Source of the DNA: Gemmatimonadota bacterium
GTDB taxonomy: Bacteria > Gemmatimonadota > Gemmatimonadetes > Longimicrobiales > Gaopeijiaceae
Direction of reading: 5' to 3'
Length of the DNA: 64,000 bases
NCBI GenBank assembly: GCA_007126575.1
Contig: SLBA01000013.1
Location: 1-64,000 of the forward strand
Notes under the pieces: generated by a model
What the model saw: the letters and a program-made list of their open reading frames with translations, nothing else
Databases searched by the model: none
What the model was told of the DNA's origin: nothing
Made by a program: the position numbers and the translations under genes
Shown here: positions 46,623 through 54,715 of the stretch, piece by piece
Layout: each line of letters opens with the position of its first letter
How positions within the stretch are numbered: the stretch's first letter is position 1

Positions 46623-48066
46623 CCTCTTCGTCGGACTCCGATGCCTCTTCCGATGGCACCTTGACCGCGAGCTCCTCCTGCTCGGCCTCGTCGAACTCGG
46701 AATCGACGGGCGCCTCGCCCTCGGACTCCTCCGCGGATACCGGCTCCGGAGCCTCCTCGACGATCTCCTCTTCGACCGTCAACTCCTCGATCGTGCCCAT
46801 CACCTCGTCGACCCCCGCGTCGTCGAGCCCCTCGAGCTTTTCGAGGTCGGGACGATCGAGGTCGATGATCTCCAGAAAGGTACTATATCCGGCAGCCGAA
46901 AGCGCGGCCAGTGTGTCGGTCTCGAACCCGAGTTCCTCGAGGGGGAAATCCGAGGTTTCCAGCGACTCGTCCTCGCTCGATCCACCGAAGAGCGCCGCGT
47001 CGGCCCCGCGCTCCATCCACTCGCGCGACCCGTAGAGGTCGATCTGCCACCCGATCAGCTGCGATGCGAGCCGAACATTCTGACCGTTGCGGCCGATGGC
47101 CAGCGACAGCTGGTCCTCGTCGACGATCGCGGTGATGACCATGCGTTCGGGGTCGGAGATCACCTTCGACACCCGGGCCGGAGCCAGGGAGCGTCGGGCG
47201 AAGATCTCGGGATCCGGGTGCCAGGGAACGATATCGATCCGCTCCCCGCCCAGCTCCGATACGACCGCCTGCACACGCGACCCCTTGAGGCCCACGCACG
47301 CTCCGACCGGGTCGATCGACTCGTCCCGGGACGAGACGGCGATCTTGGTTCGACCGCCGACCTCACGCGCCCGTGCCTTGATCTCGACGATCCCCTGGTA
47401 GATCTCGGGCACCTCCAGCTTGAAGAGGGACTCGACGAAGAGGGGGTCGGCTCGTGACAGGATCAGTCTCGGTCCCTTCGGCGTCTCGTCGACCTTCTTG
47501 AGCACCGCGCGGATCGGATCGCCCTGCCGGAACCGCTCCCGGGGATTCTGGTCCTTCCACGGGATGATGGCGTCCGCATCGCGAGCCAGGTTCAGCATCA
47601 CGACGATCTTGCCACGCTCGTTCTGCTGGACCTCTCCCGAGAGAAGTTCACCGACCCGATCCAGGAACTCGTCGCGAATACGCTCCCGCTCGCCCTCTCG
47701 GACGAGCTGGATGATCCGCTGCTTGACCGCGGTGACCGCGTTCCAGCCGAACTCCGAGAAGTCGACGGGGATCTCCATGACGTCTCCGACCTCGAACGTC
47801 GGATCGTCCCACTGGGCCTTCTCCAGCGAGATCTCGGCGGACGAGTCCTCGACCTCTTCGACCACCCGCTTGAGCACGACCATCTCGATCTCGCCCGAGG
47901 CTTCATCGATCTCGATTTCCGGGCGCACGTTGGGTCCGAAGATCCGCTGAAGGCCGGCAGTGATGCCGTCCTTGATCAGATCGTTCATCTCCTCGGGGGA
48001 GAGGTTTTTCGTGGCCGCCATCTCGCGGATGGCGGCGACAATCTGTCCGGCGTTGGTCATGGTCAC
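46594..48066 (-). CDS. nusA: Transcription termination/antitermination factor NusA
   Basis: 490 residues (488 if the second ATG at 48060 is used). N-terminal domain (1-130) binds RNA polymerase; the S1 domain (about 135-200) and two KH domains follow, with GACVGLKGSRVQAVVSEL and AIGRNGQNVRLASQL as KH cores. One acidic-repeat helix-hairpin unit (about 395-445) is present, and the protein ends in about 45 residues of acidic low complexity. It promotes pausing, intrinsic termination and antitermination, and may act on its own leader (see 48676-48699). Confidence 0.96.
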   Translation of the reverse strand: MTMTNAGQIVAAIREMAATKNLSPEEMNDLIKDGITAGLQRIFGPNVRPEIEIDEASGEIEMVVLKRVVEEVEDSSAEISLEKAQWDDPTFEVGDVMEIPVDFSEFGWNAVTAVKQRIIQLVREGERERIRDEFLDRVGELLSGEVQQNERGKIVVMLNLARDADAIIPWKDQNPRERFRQGDPIRAVLKKVDETPKGPRLILSRADPLFVESLFKLEVPEIYQGIVEIKARAREVGGRTKIAVSSRDESIDPVGACVGLKGSRVQAVVSELGGERIDIVPWHPDPEIFARRSLAPARVSKVISDPERMVITAIVDEDQLSLAIGRNGQNVRLASQLIGWQIDLYGSREWMERGADAALFGGSSEDESLETSDFPLEELGFETDTLAALSAAGYSTFLEIIDLDRPDLEKLEGLDDAGVDEVMGTIEELTVEEEIVEEAPEPVSAEESEGEAPVDSEFDEAEQEELAVKVPSEEASESDEEDGVEEKSGG

Positions 48067-48114
48067 CTTCTCAGCGCAGGGGACGGGCGAGCGGGCTGCC
48101 GCCCTTCGCGTCCG

Positions 48115-48630
48115 TCAATCCTTGTCATCCCACCGGAACAACAGGTGGGCCCTCTCGATCTCGTCACTCGACAGCACGAGACGTTCTCCATCGGCGAGGC
48201 GAATTCGAACCCGGAATCGACCGGACTCCTCGCCTCGCTCCTCCTCTACCCCCTCCAGCTCGGCTTCGAGCCGGGCGGAGGGCCTGCCCTCGGGCGGTTT
48301 CTTCAGCTTCACCACCACCTCCTCACCCGCAAACCGCCGAAAATCACGCTCCCGGTTCAGCGGGCGCTCCACGCCCGGTGACGACACCTCGAGCGTATAC
48401 CGCTCCGCAAGTGCCGGGTGCTCGTCGAGCCAGGGCTCGAGCTCCCGGCTCACACGGACACAGTCACGCACCGTCACCCCGTCGCCCGGCTTCGAGTCGG
48501 GGCGATCCACCCGCAGGCGGATGATCGGCCGCGCGCGACTCCCCGCCCACTCGACCTCCACCAGTTCCAGGGAAAGCTGAGCCACCCGTTGCTCGAGTTC
48601 CTCGGCGATCTCGGGAATCGGTCTGGCCAT
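48115..48630 (-). CDS. rimP: Ribosome maturation factor RimP
   Basis: 171 residues from the ATG at 48630. The SELVEVEW-like LELVEVEWAG, IIRLRVDRPD and DCVRVSRELEPWLDE blocks and the VSSPGVERPL motif identify RimP, needed for 30S assembly. The C-terminal SH3-like domain is present (LRLADGERLVL). It is the first gene of the nusA operon, preceded by a promoter and an intrinsic terminator, a layout that suggests attenuation. Confidence 0.95.
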   Translation of the reverse strand: MARPIPEIAEELEQRVAQLSLELVEVEWAGSRARPIIRLRVDRPDSKPGDGVTVRDCVRVSRELEPWLDEHPALAERYTLEVSSPGVERPLNRERDFRRFAGEEVVVKLKKPPEGRPSARLEAELEGVEEERGEESGRFRVRIRLADGERLVLSSDEIERAHLLFRWDDKD

Positions 48631-48675
48631 GTCAGCGTCCCTCTTTTTTACTCCGTGGGCCCTGAGTATCAGAGC

Positions 48676-48699
48676 AAAAAAAAGCGGGGGCTGCCCGCT
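48676..48699 (-). terminator. Intrinsic terminator in the rimP-nusA leader
   Basis: A six-pair stem (48683-48688 with 48694-48699) is followed by eight T on the minus strand (48676-48683). It lies past the murA stop (48803), but also between the promoter at 48749-48777 and the rimP ATG at 48630, so operon transcripts must read through it. A G-run just upstream of the stem could pair competitively with its C-rich half. A second small hairpin (GGCGA/TCGCC) sits at the 5' end of the leader. Confidence 0.7.
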
Positions 48700-48748
48700 C
48701 CCCCACTCCACGATCGATCCGCCACTGGGCGATTTTCACTCGCCATAT

Positions 48749-48777
48749 ATGATAGTCCGTTCGCCCCTGCGCTTCAA
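48749..48777 (-). promoter_or_regulatory. Promoter of the rimP-nusA-infB operon
   Basis: Minus-strand TTGAAG (48772-48777) and TATCAT (48749-48754) are separated by exactly 17 bases. The start site would be at about 48742, giving a leader of about 110 bases that includes the terminator at 48676-48699. Confidence 0.7.
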
Positions 48778-48802
48778 GGCCCCGCGGTCAGGCGGGCCCG
48801 GC

Positions 48803-50107
48803 TCACATCTCCCCCTCCGGAATCCGTCGGATCTTCGCCCCGAGGGCGCCCAGGCGGTCGTCGACCCGCTCGTACCCCCGTTCGATCTGCCGGATGTTGT
48901 GGATCCGACTCACGCCTTCGGCCGCGAGGGCGGCCAGGAGGAGCGCCATCCCGGCCCGGATATCGGGGCTTTCGAGGGACGCCGCCCGGAGCGGAGACGG
49001 GCCGACCACCACGGCGCGGTGGGGGTCGCAGAGGATGATCCGGGCACCCATCCCGACCAGCTTGTCGGTGAAGAACATCCGGGACTCGAACATCTTCTCG
49101 TGGATCAGCACCGTGCCCTCGGACTGCGTCGCCGTGACGAGCGCAATCGAGGTGAGGTCGGCGGGAAAGGCGGGCCATGGTCCGTCGTCGACCTTGGGCA
49201 CGTGTCCGAAGGCGTCCTGCTGGATGACCCGCTCGCGATCCCCGTGCACCACAAGGGTCCCCCCCTCGATCGAGCAGTCGACCCCGAGCCGACGGAATCC
49301 GATCAGGGTGGAGTCGAGGTGCTCGATCGGCGCGTCCTCGATCCCGATCCGACTTCCGGTGACCGCGGCGAGTCCGATGAAGGAGCCGGTCTCGATGTGG
49401 TCCGCCCCGATCCGGAAGGTGGCGCCGCCCAGCTCGGAGACGCCGGTGATCTCGAGGGTGTGGGTGCCGACCCCCTCGATCTTCGCTCCCATCTCGTTCA
49501 GGAGGAGACAGAGGTCCTGGACATGGGGCTCGGCGGCGGCATTGCGGAGCACCGTCGTCCCCCGCGCCAGAACGGCCGCCATGACCGCGTTCTCGGTCGC
49601 CGTGACCGAGGGTTCGTCCATGAAGATGCCGGTGCCTCGCAACTGCTCGGCGCGGATCTCGAACTCCTCTCCCTGAAGCGAGATCGTGGCACCGAGTGCC
49701 TCGAACGCCAGAAAGTGACTGTCGAGCCTGCGGCGACCGATCACGTCTCCACCGGGCGGAGGCAGGCGCACCGAGCCGAAGCGGGCGAGAAGGGGTCCGG
49801 CCAGGAGGATCGACGCGCGGATCCGCTCGGCGAGCTCCGGGTCGGGGCGTCCGACGGTGACGTTCCCGGCGTCGATCACGACCTCACCGGGCCCGACCCA
49901 CTCCACCTCGGCCCCGAGATGTTCGATGATCTCGAGCAGGGTCTCGACGTCGCGGATCCTGGGCACGTTCAGGAAGCGCACCGGCTCCGCACTGAGCAGC
50001 GCGGCGGAAAGACAGGGGAGTGCGGCGTTCTTGTTGCCGGTCGGACGGATGACACCCTGGAGCTTGTGTCCTCCCTCTACTTCGAAGACGGCCATGGCCT
50101 CGGTCAC
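48803..50107 (-). CDS. murA: UDP-N-acetylglucosamine 1-carboxyvinyltransferase, Cys-to-Asp variant
   Basis: 434 residues from a GTG at 50107 or 430 from the ATG at 50095. MurA adds enolpyruvate to UDP-GlcNAc, the first committed step of peptidoglycan synthesis. Blocks are typical: TGNKNAALPCLSAALL, RASILLAGPLLARFG, the TENAVMAAVLA segment and HIETGSF. The flexible loop reads PPPGGDVIGRR, with Asp121 (codon 49745-49747) where fosfomycin-sensitive enzymes have Cys. This swap keeps activity and gives fosfomycin resistance in mycobacteria and chlamydiae. Confidence 0.96.
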   Translation of the reverse strand: MTEAMAVFEVEGGHKLQGVIRPTGNKNAALPCLSAALLSAEPVRFLNVPRIRDVETLLEIIEHLGAEVEWVGPGEVVIDAGNVTVGRPDPELAERIRASILLAGPLLARFGSVRLPPPGGDVIGRRRLDSHFLAFEALGATISLQGEEFEIRAEQLRGTGIFMDEPSVTATENAVMAAVLARGTTVLRNAAAEPHVQDLCLLLNEMGAKIEGVGTHTLEITGVSELGGATFRIGADHIETGSFIGLAAVTGSRIGIEDAPIEHLDSTLIGFRRLGVDCSIEGGTLVVHGDRERVIQQDAFGHVPKVDDGPWPAFPADLTSIALVTATQSEGTVLIHEKMFESRMFFTDKLVGMGARIILCDPHRAVVVGPSPLRAASLESPDIRAGMALLLAALAAEGVSRIHNIRQIERGYERVDDRLGALGAKIRRIPEGEM

Positions 50108-50123
50108 TTTCGGAGATGGGTCG

Positions 50124-50145
50124 GGTGAGGTTCGGATACCTCACC
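50124..50145. repeat. Perfect inverted repeat in the murA upstream region
   Basis: An 8-bp palindrome (50124-50131 with 50138-50145) has a six-base spacer and lies 17 bases upstream of the murA GTG, between it and the divergent coiled-coil gene. It could be an operator or a leader hairpin. A second inverted repeat (50195-50200 with 50207-50212) lies nearer the plus-strand gene. No regulator is identified. Confidence 0.4.
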
Positions 50146-50230
50146 TCCACCGGAAAAGCTATCCCGCCCGAGGGATCGGGTACACCCCCGGACTGGAACC
50201 TACGGGGGTTCCTCTGTTACTCTTTCAGGT

Positions 50231-50827
50231 ATGAAGATCTTGCTATCCTCCGCATTTGGGACTCTCCAGCTTCAGGCCGACACGGTGGTTTCGATCGCCG
50301 CGCGGGACGGGTACGACCTGATGGTCGCCGTGGCCGCAGGCCTGATCGCGGCCACCTTCCTGGCCGTGCTTCTCGGCCTCCTCTACCTGTTCGTTCAGGC
50401 TCGCAACACCGTCCGCGCCGTCGAGCGCATCCGGCGCAGCCTCCTCGAGGATCCGGCGGTCGAGAGCCTGCGCAACACCGCGGCGAACGTCGAAGGCATA
50501 TCGGAGGTGGTCCGCGATGAGGTGACCGAGCTCACCCGTTCTCTGGGTGCGGTTTCCGAGCGGGTTCAGCAGGCGTCGGACCGGATGGAGGAGCGAATCG
50601 AGGAATTCAACGCCCTGATGGAGGTGGTCCAGTCCGAGGCCGAAGGGGTATTCCTGGACACCGCATCCACCGCGCGCGGCGTCCGGAGTGGAGTGAACCG
50701 ACTGGGCACCCCTCGCCCGGCCCGCAACGATCGCGAAGACCCCGACGACGGGGAGTCACCCCGGGATCGGCCCGACCCATCGCCCCCCCACGGGGCCTCC
50801 GGAACTCCGACCGACACGATGCCATGA
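50231..50827 (+). CDS. DUF948-like membrane-anchored coiled-coil protein
   Basis: 198 residues. One hydrophobic helix (about 30-55, AVAAGLIAATFLAVLLGLLYLF) is followed by a long heptad coiled coil (about 60-135) and a Pro/Asp-rich tail. The arrangement matches DUF948-type proteins, which are thought to act at the cell envelope. The ATG is ten bases behind AGGT only, so initiation may be weak. It overlaps the next gene as ATGA. Confidence 0.65.
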   Translation: MKILLSSAFGTLQLQADTVVSIAARDGYDLMVAVAAGLIAATFLAVLLGLLYLFVQARNTVRAVERIRRSLLEDPAVESLRNTAANVEGISEVVRDEVTELTRSLGAVSERVQQASDRMEERIEEFNALMEVVQSEAEGVFLDTASTARGVRSGVNRLGTPRPARNDREDPDDGESPRDRPDPSPPHGASGTPTDTMP

Positions 50828-51243
50828 ATGAAGAGATCGACGACGCCCTCCCCCGGGTCTCCCGAGACAGCCTGGAGTTTTCCGCCGCGCTGCTCATCGG
50901 AGCCGCAATCGGGCTGATCACGGCGCGCGCCCTGCGTCCGGAGCGAACCCCGCGCGAGCGGATTCAGCGACGGCTCAGGGGACCGGCGAAAAGCGTCCGG
51001 CGGCGCGGCCGCGACGTCCGTGACAGTGCCCGGGACGTACGCGAGAGCGCCGGAGACACGGTGCGAAAGAGTGGGCGCCTCGGCGAGGAGCTTCGAGAGC
51101 TCGGCGCCGAATTCGTGCGGGCCACCCGGGAGGAGATCGAATCCGCCCGGCCGACCGGTTCGAACGGGAGCGGGGCGAAAGGGATCGGGGCCGCACTCGA
51201 CGCGCTTCGCGCCTTTCGTACCAGGATCTCCCCCCGCGATTGA
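50824..51243 (+). CDS. YtxH-like amphipathic membrane protein
   Basis: 139 residues. A hydrophobic helix (about 19-38, EFSAALLIGAAIGLITARAL) is followed by an Arg-rich, strongly amphipathic helix with a repeating RDVRDSARDVRESAGD pattern, as in YtxH/apolipoprotein-like stress proteins. No catalytic residues. It starts on the stop of the coiled-coil gene and ends on the TTG start of the phospholipase-like gene, so the three are one transcription unit. Confidence 0.6.
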   Translation: MNEEIDDALPRVSRDSLEFSAALLIGAAIGLITARALRPERTPRERIQRRLRGPAKSVRRRGRDVRDSARDVRESAGDTVRKSGRLGEELRELGAEFVRATREEIESARPTGSNGSGAKGIGAALDALRAFRTRISPRD

Positions 51244-52241
51244 CCCGAACCCCCGTGGGATTCCTCGCAGGTTCCGTACTCTGGGCCATCGTCTGGCTCC
51301 TCCTCACCCCCGGGGACCTCCTGGCCTGGGGTCCGGCCACGCATATCGCGATCGGAGAGGCCGTCCTCGCCTCGAGCCACCTCCTGCCCCCGGCGATCCG
51401 GGAGGTCATCGAGCGCTTCCGCACCCCCTTCCTCTATGGATCGGTAGCGGCGGACATCTCCTTCGCCAAGAAGTACGCTCCCGCCGGCCGACATTGCCAT
51501 CACTGGCACGTGGGCGAGGAGATCCGCAACGAGGCCGACACCGAGGAGCTCCACGCGATGTCGCTGGGGTACCTTTCGCACCTGGCCGCCGACACCGTCG
51601 CCCACAACTTCTACGTCCCTCGTCGCCTTCTTCTGACGAGCACCTCGCAGTCGGTCGGCCACACCTACTGGGAGCACCGGATGGACGTGCACCTGGGCGA
51701 GCGGTTCCTGACCGGCGCCCGGGACATCGTCCTGCATCACGACCACCGCGACGCCGATGACCTCCTCGATCGGGTGCTCTCGAAAACCCTCTTCTCCTTC
51801 CGGACCAACCGCCGGATCTTCCGGGGCATGGTGGCCTTCCAGGACGACGAGCGATGGAAGCAGATCTTCTCGACGATCCTGCAGCGTTCCCGCTTCGACC
51901 TGCCCGGAGAGCTTCGAAACCAGTACATCCGGCTCTCGTACGACTTCGTCATGGAGTACCTGTCGGAGGGCAGGGACTCCCGGGCGGCCAGGCTCGATCC
52001 GATCGGCGACATCAACCTGCGGACCGCGAAGTCGGCGCGCCGGGAGGGGCTGGCCGAAACCGGAAGTCGCGAGCCGGAGTTCATGCGCGACTGGGCCGAT
52101 CGCTTCTTTCCCCTGCCCGACGGCCCCCTCCTCTACGTCCCCCGGGCCCCGAGAACCCGGGTCCCGGGTCTCTGGCTGCCTTCGGGGCTCGAGGACGCAC
52201 CGCCCGACCCCGATCCCTCGGGAGCCGAATCCCCGACCTGA
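51240..52241 (+). CDS. Zinc-dependent phospholipase C family protein
   Basis: 333 residues from a TTG that overlaps the preceding stop (TTGA). An N-terminal hydrophobic stretch (residues 8-25) looks like a signal or anchor. The metal-binding pattern of zinc-dependent phospholipase C/S1-P1 nucleases is visible: W30 and H35 near the start of the mature region in WGPATHIAI, DI in YGSVAADI, HHWHVGEE, GYLSHLAADTVAHNFYVP and HTYWEHRMDVHL. The C terminus is Pro-rich. Probable role is cleavage of phosphodiesters at the envelope; substrate unknown. Convergent with uvrD. Confidence 0.8.
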   Translation: MTRTPVGFLAGSVLWAIVWLLLTPGDLLAWGPATHIAIGEAVLASSHLLPPAIREVIERFRTPFLYGSVAADISFAKKYAPAGRHCHHWHVGEEIRNEADTEELHAMSLGYLSHLAADTVAHNFYVPRRLLLTSTSQSVGHTYWEHRMDVHLGERFLTGARDIVLHHDHRDADDLLDRVLSKTLFSFRTNRRIFRGMVAFQDDERWKQIFSTILQRSRFDLPGELRNQYIRLSYDFVMEYLSEGRDSRAARLDPIGDINLRTAKSARREGLAETGSREPEFMRDWADRFFPLPDGPLLYVPRAPRTRVPGLWLPSGLEDAPPDPDPSGAESPT

Positions 52242-52311
52242 CGCACGAGGGGCCGGGATTCCCGATCGATCCCCCGACCCCGGACATCGACCCACCCTCG
52301 CCAGATCCCCG

Positions 52312-54627
52312 TCAGAAATCCCGTTCGAGCCTTGCGTAGCGGGCGAGCAGCCGCTTCGTGCCGGCCGTATCGAAGTTCACCGTGACCTTCAGGTCTCGCC
52401 CGAAGCCCGACACCTCGACCACGGTGCCGGAGCCGAAGGTCTGGTGCGAGACCCTCTCTCCCTTCACCAGGTGAGGGGCATCCTGATTCAGCCCCTCCTC
52501 GAAGATCTCCTCCTCGCGGGCCTCGCGGGCCTTCTTCGCGGCCTCCCTCGTGCGGGCCGATCCGAACTCGCCCTCGCCCCCCCCCCTGCCCCGTGGCGAG
52601 AACTGGGCCCGCTGACGCTCGAGGGTGGGAGATCGGCGGGTCTCGAGGAGGGCCTCCGGAATGTCCTCCACGAACGACGAGAGCTTGCCGAACATGAAGT
52701 CGCCGGCCCGACGCCGCTCGCGGGCGTGCGTCAGGTAGAGCTTGTCCTCGGCCCGGGTGATCCCCACGTAGAAGAGTCGCCGCTCCTCTTCGAGCTGGGT
52801 GGGGTCGTCGTAGGCCCGGCCCAGCGGGAAGAGCCCGTCCTCGAGCCCGGCGATGAAGACCGTCGGGAACTCGAGTCCCTTGGCGTTGTGAAGGGTCATG
52901 AAGGTCACAGTGTCCGCGTCGTCGTCGGCCCGGTCCAGGTCGGTCACGAGCGCCACCCGCTGCAGGAAGAGGTCCAGCTCGGTGAAGTGGTCCGGGGGGG
53001 CCTCCTCCCACTCCTCGGACAGCTCGGCGTCGAAATCGAGCGCTCCCGCGATCAGTTCCTTCACGTTCTCGGCGCGGTCCTCTCCCTCGGGCCCCTCGTC
53101 GCGCAGGTGCGTCAGAAGGTCCAGCTCCTCGATCAGCTCCTCGATCAGGTTGCCGACCGCGAGCTGCGCGGCCCGCGCCGAGAACCGCTGGATCAGCTCG
53201 ACGAATGCGGGGAGGGCTTTCGAGGCCCCGGCCGGCAGGTTGGGCACCTCGTCGGCCCTCGCCGCCGCTTCGAGCGGCTGGATCCCCTCGCGGGTGGCCC
53301 AGTCCAGAAGTCGTTTCTGCGAGGTCTTTCCGATGCCCCGCTTCGGGTAGTTGACCACCCGGATGAAGGCCCCGGCATCACGAGGGTTCGAAATCAGCCG
53401 CAGGTACCCCAGCAGGTCCTGGATCTCCCTTCGTTCGTAGAAGCGCACCCCACCGACGATCTGGTACGGAATCCCCCGCCGCCGGAACGCGTCTTCGAGC
53501 GCCCGGGACTGGGCGTTCGTGCGGTAGAGGATCGACACGTCCCGATACTCGAACTCCCCCTCGGCGCTGCGGCGGGCCTCGATCTCGTCGGTGATCCAGC
53601 GCGCCTCGTCCCGCTCGTCGGCCGTCTCGACCAGGGTGATCCGGTCGCCCTCCTCGCGGTCGGTGCGCAGCGTCTTCTCCTTCCGGTGCAGGTTCCGGCG
53701 AATCACCTGGTTGGCCGCCGCCAGGATCACCGAGGTCGAGCGGTAGTTCTGCTCAAGGCGCACCACACTCGCGCCCTGGTAGGTGCGCTCGAAATCGAGG
53801 ATGTTGCGGATGTCGGCCCCACGCCAGCCGTAGATGGACTGATCGTCGTCGCCGACCACCATCAGGTTGCGGTGCCCGGCCGCGAGGAGCTCCAGGAACC
53901 GGAACTGCGCCCGGTTCGTGTCCTGGTACTCGTCGACCAGGATGAAGGCGAAGCGCTCCTGGTAGCGGCTCAGAAGCGCCGGATTCGCCTCGAGAAGCTC
54001 GACCGGCTTGACGAGAAGGTCGTCGAAGTCGAACGCGTTCTGGTCCCGCAGCGACTTCTGGTAATCGGGGAAGATCTGCGCCACCGTGCGCAGGAAGAGG
54101 TCGAACCCCTCTCCGTGCATCTCGGCGAATTCCTTCGGGGTGATCAGCTGGTTCTTCGCGTCGGAGAGTGCGGAGCGGACCGCCTTGGGCTTCCACCGCT
54201 TCGGGTCGAGCTCCAGCCGATCCATGACCCGCTTGATCTCGCGGAGGCTCTCTTCGGCGTCGAAGATGGTGAAGGTGGAGTCCCACCCCAGGAGTTCGGC
54301 GTGACGCCGCAGGAAGCGGGCCCCGAGCGAGTGGAAGGTCCCCATCCACGCGCCCACGGGATCCCGGCCCAGGAATCCCCGGACGCGCTCGCGCATCTCG
54401 CCGGCCGCCTTGTTGGTGAAGGTGACGGCCAGGATGCGGTCGGCGGGAACCCCGTGCTCCTGGACCAGCCGGGCGATCCGGACGGTGAGCACGCGGGTCT
54501 TGCCGGAGCCGGCCCCGGCGAGCACGAGGATCGGGCCCTCGACATGTTCGACGGCGCGTCTCTGCTCGGGATTGAGGCCCTCGGTCTGGTCCGGGCCACG
54601 GTCGGTAAACAGCGAATTCTGACTCAA
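52312..54627 (-). CDS. UvrD/PcrA/Rep-type DNA helicase
   Basis: 771 residues from a TTG at 54627. Superfamily 1A motifs are complete: Walker A LAGAGSGKTRVL (about 37-48), TFTNKAAGEMRERV, FHSLGARFLRRH, DEYQDTN, VVGDDDQSIYGWRGA, QNYRST, and in domain 2A TLHNAKGLEFPTVFI and YVGITRAE. The C-terminal 60 residues form a Tudor-like domain (VSHQTFGSGTVVEVSG) as in PcrA, which contacts RNA polymerase. It fits UvrD and PcrA equally well. The gene is 89 bases behind the histidine kinase on the same strand. Confidence 0.92.
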   Translation of the reverse strand: MSQNSLFTDRGPDQTEGLNPEQRRAVEHVEGPILVLAGAGSGKTRVLTVRIARLVQEHGVPADRILAVTFTNKAAGEMRERVRGFLGRDPVGAWMGTFHSLGARFLRRHAELLGWDSTFTIFDAEESLREIKRVMDRLELDPKRWKPKAVRSALSDAKNQLITPKEFAEMHGEGFDLFLRTVAQIFPDYQKSLRDQNAFDFDDLLVKPVELLEANPALLSRYQERFAFILVDEYQDTNRAQFRFLELLAAGHRNLMVVGDDDQSIYGWRGADIRNILDFERTYQGASVVRLEQNYRSTSVILAAANQVIRRNLHRKEKTLRTDREEGDRITLVETADERDEARWITDEIEARRSAEGEFEYRDVSILYRTNAQSRALEDAFRRRGIPYQIVGGVRFYERREIQDLLGYLRLISNPRDAGAFIRVVNYPKRGIGKTSQKRLLDWATREGIQPLEAAARADEVPNLPAGASKALPAFVELIQRFSARAAQLAVGNLIEELIEELDLLTHLRDEGPEGEDRAENVKELIAGALDFDAELSEEWEEAPPDHFTELDLFLQRVALVTDLDRADDDADTVTFMTLHNAKGLEFPTVFIAGLEDGLFPLGRAYDDPTQLEEERRLFYVGITRAEDKLYLTHARERRRAGDFMFGKLSSFVEDIPEALLETRRSPTLERQRAQFSPRGRGGGEGEFGSARTREAAKKAREAREEEIFEEGLNQDAPHLVKGERVSHQTFGSGTVVEVSGFGRDLKVTVNFDTAGTKRLLARYARLERDF

Positions 54628-54715
54628 GTCTGGTGAACGGGTTGGAGTGGAATGGACATCGTCTTGCGAAGCCTCTGGAGGCTCCTGCGGGGCTCGGGCG
54701 GTGGACCGACCTCGG

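Noticed and set aside
51757-54636. Long plus-strand open frame opposite uvrD
   Set aside because: The uvrD/PcrA gene occupies the minus strand with all motifs; the plus frame overlaps the end of the phospholipase-like gene and has no features.
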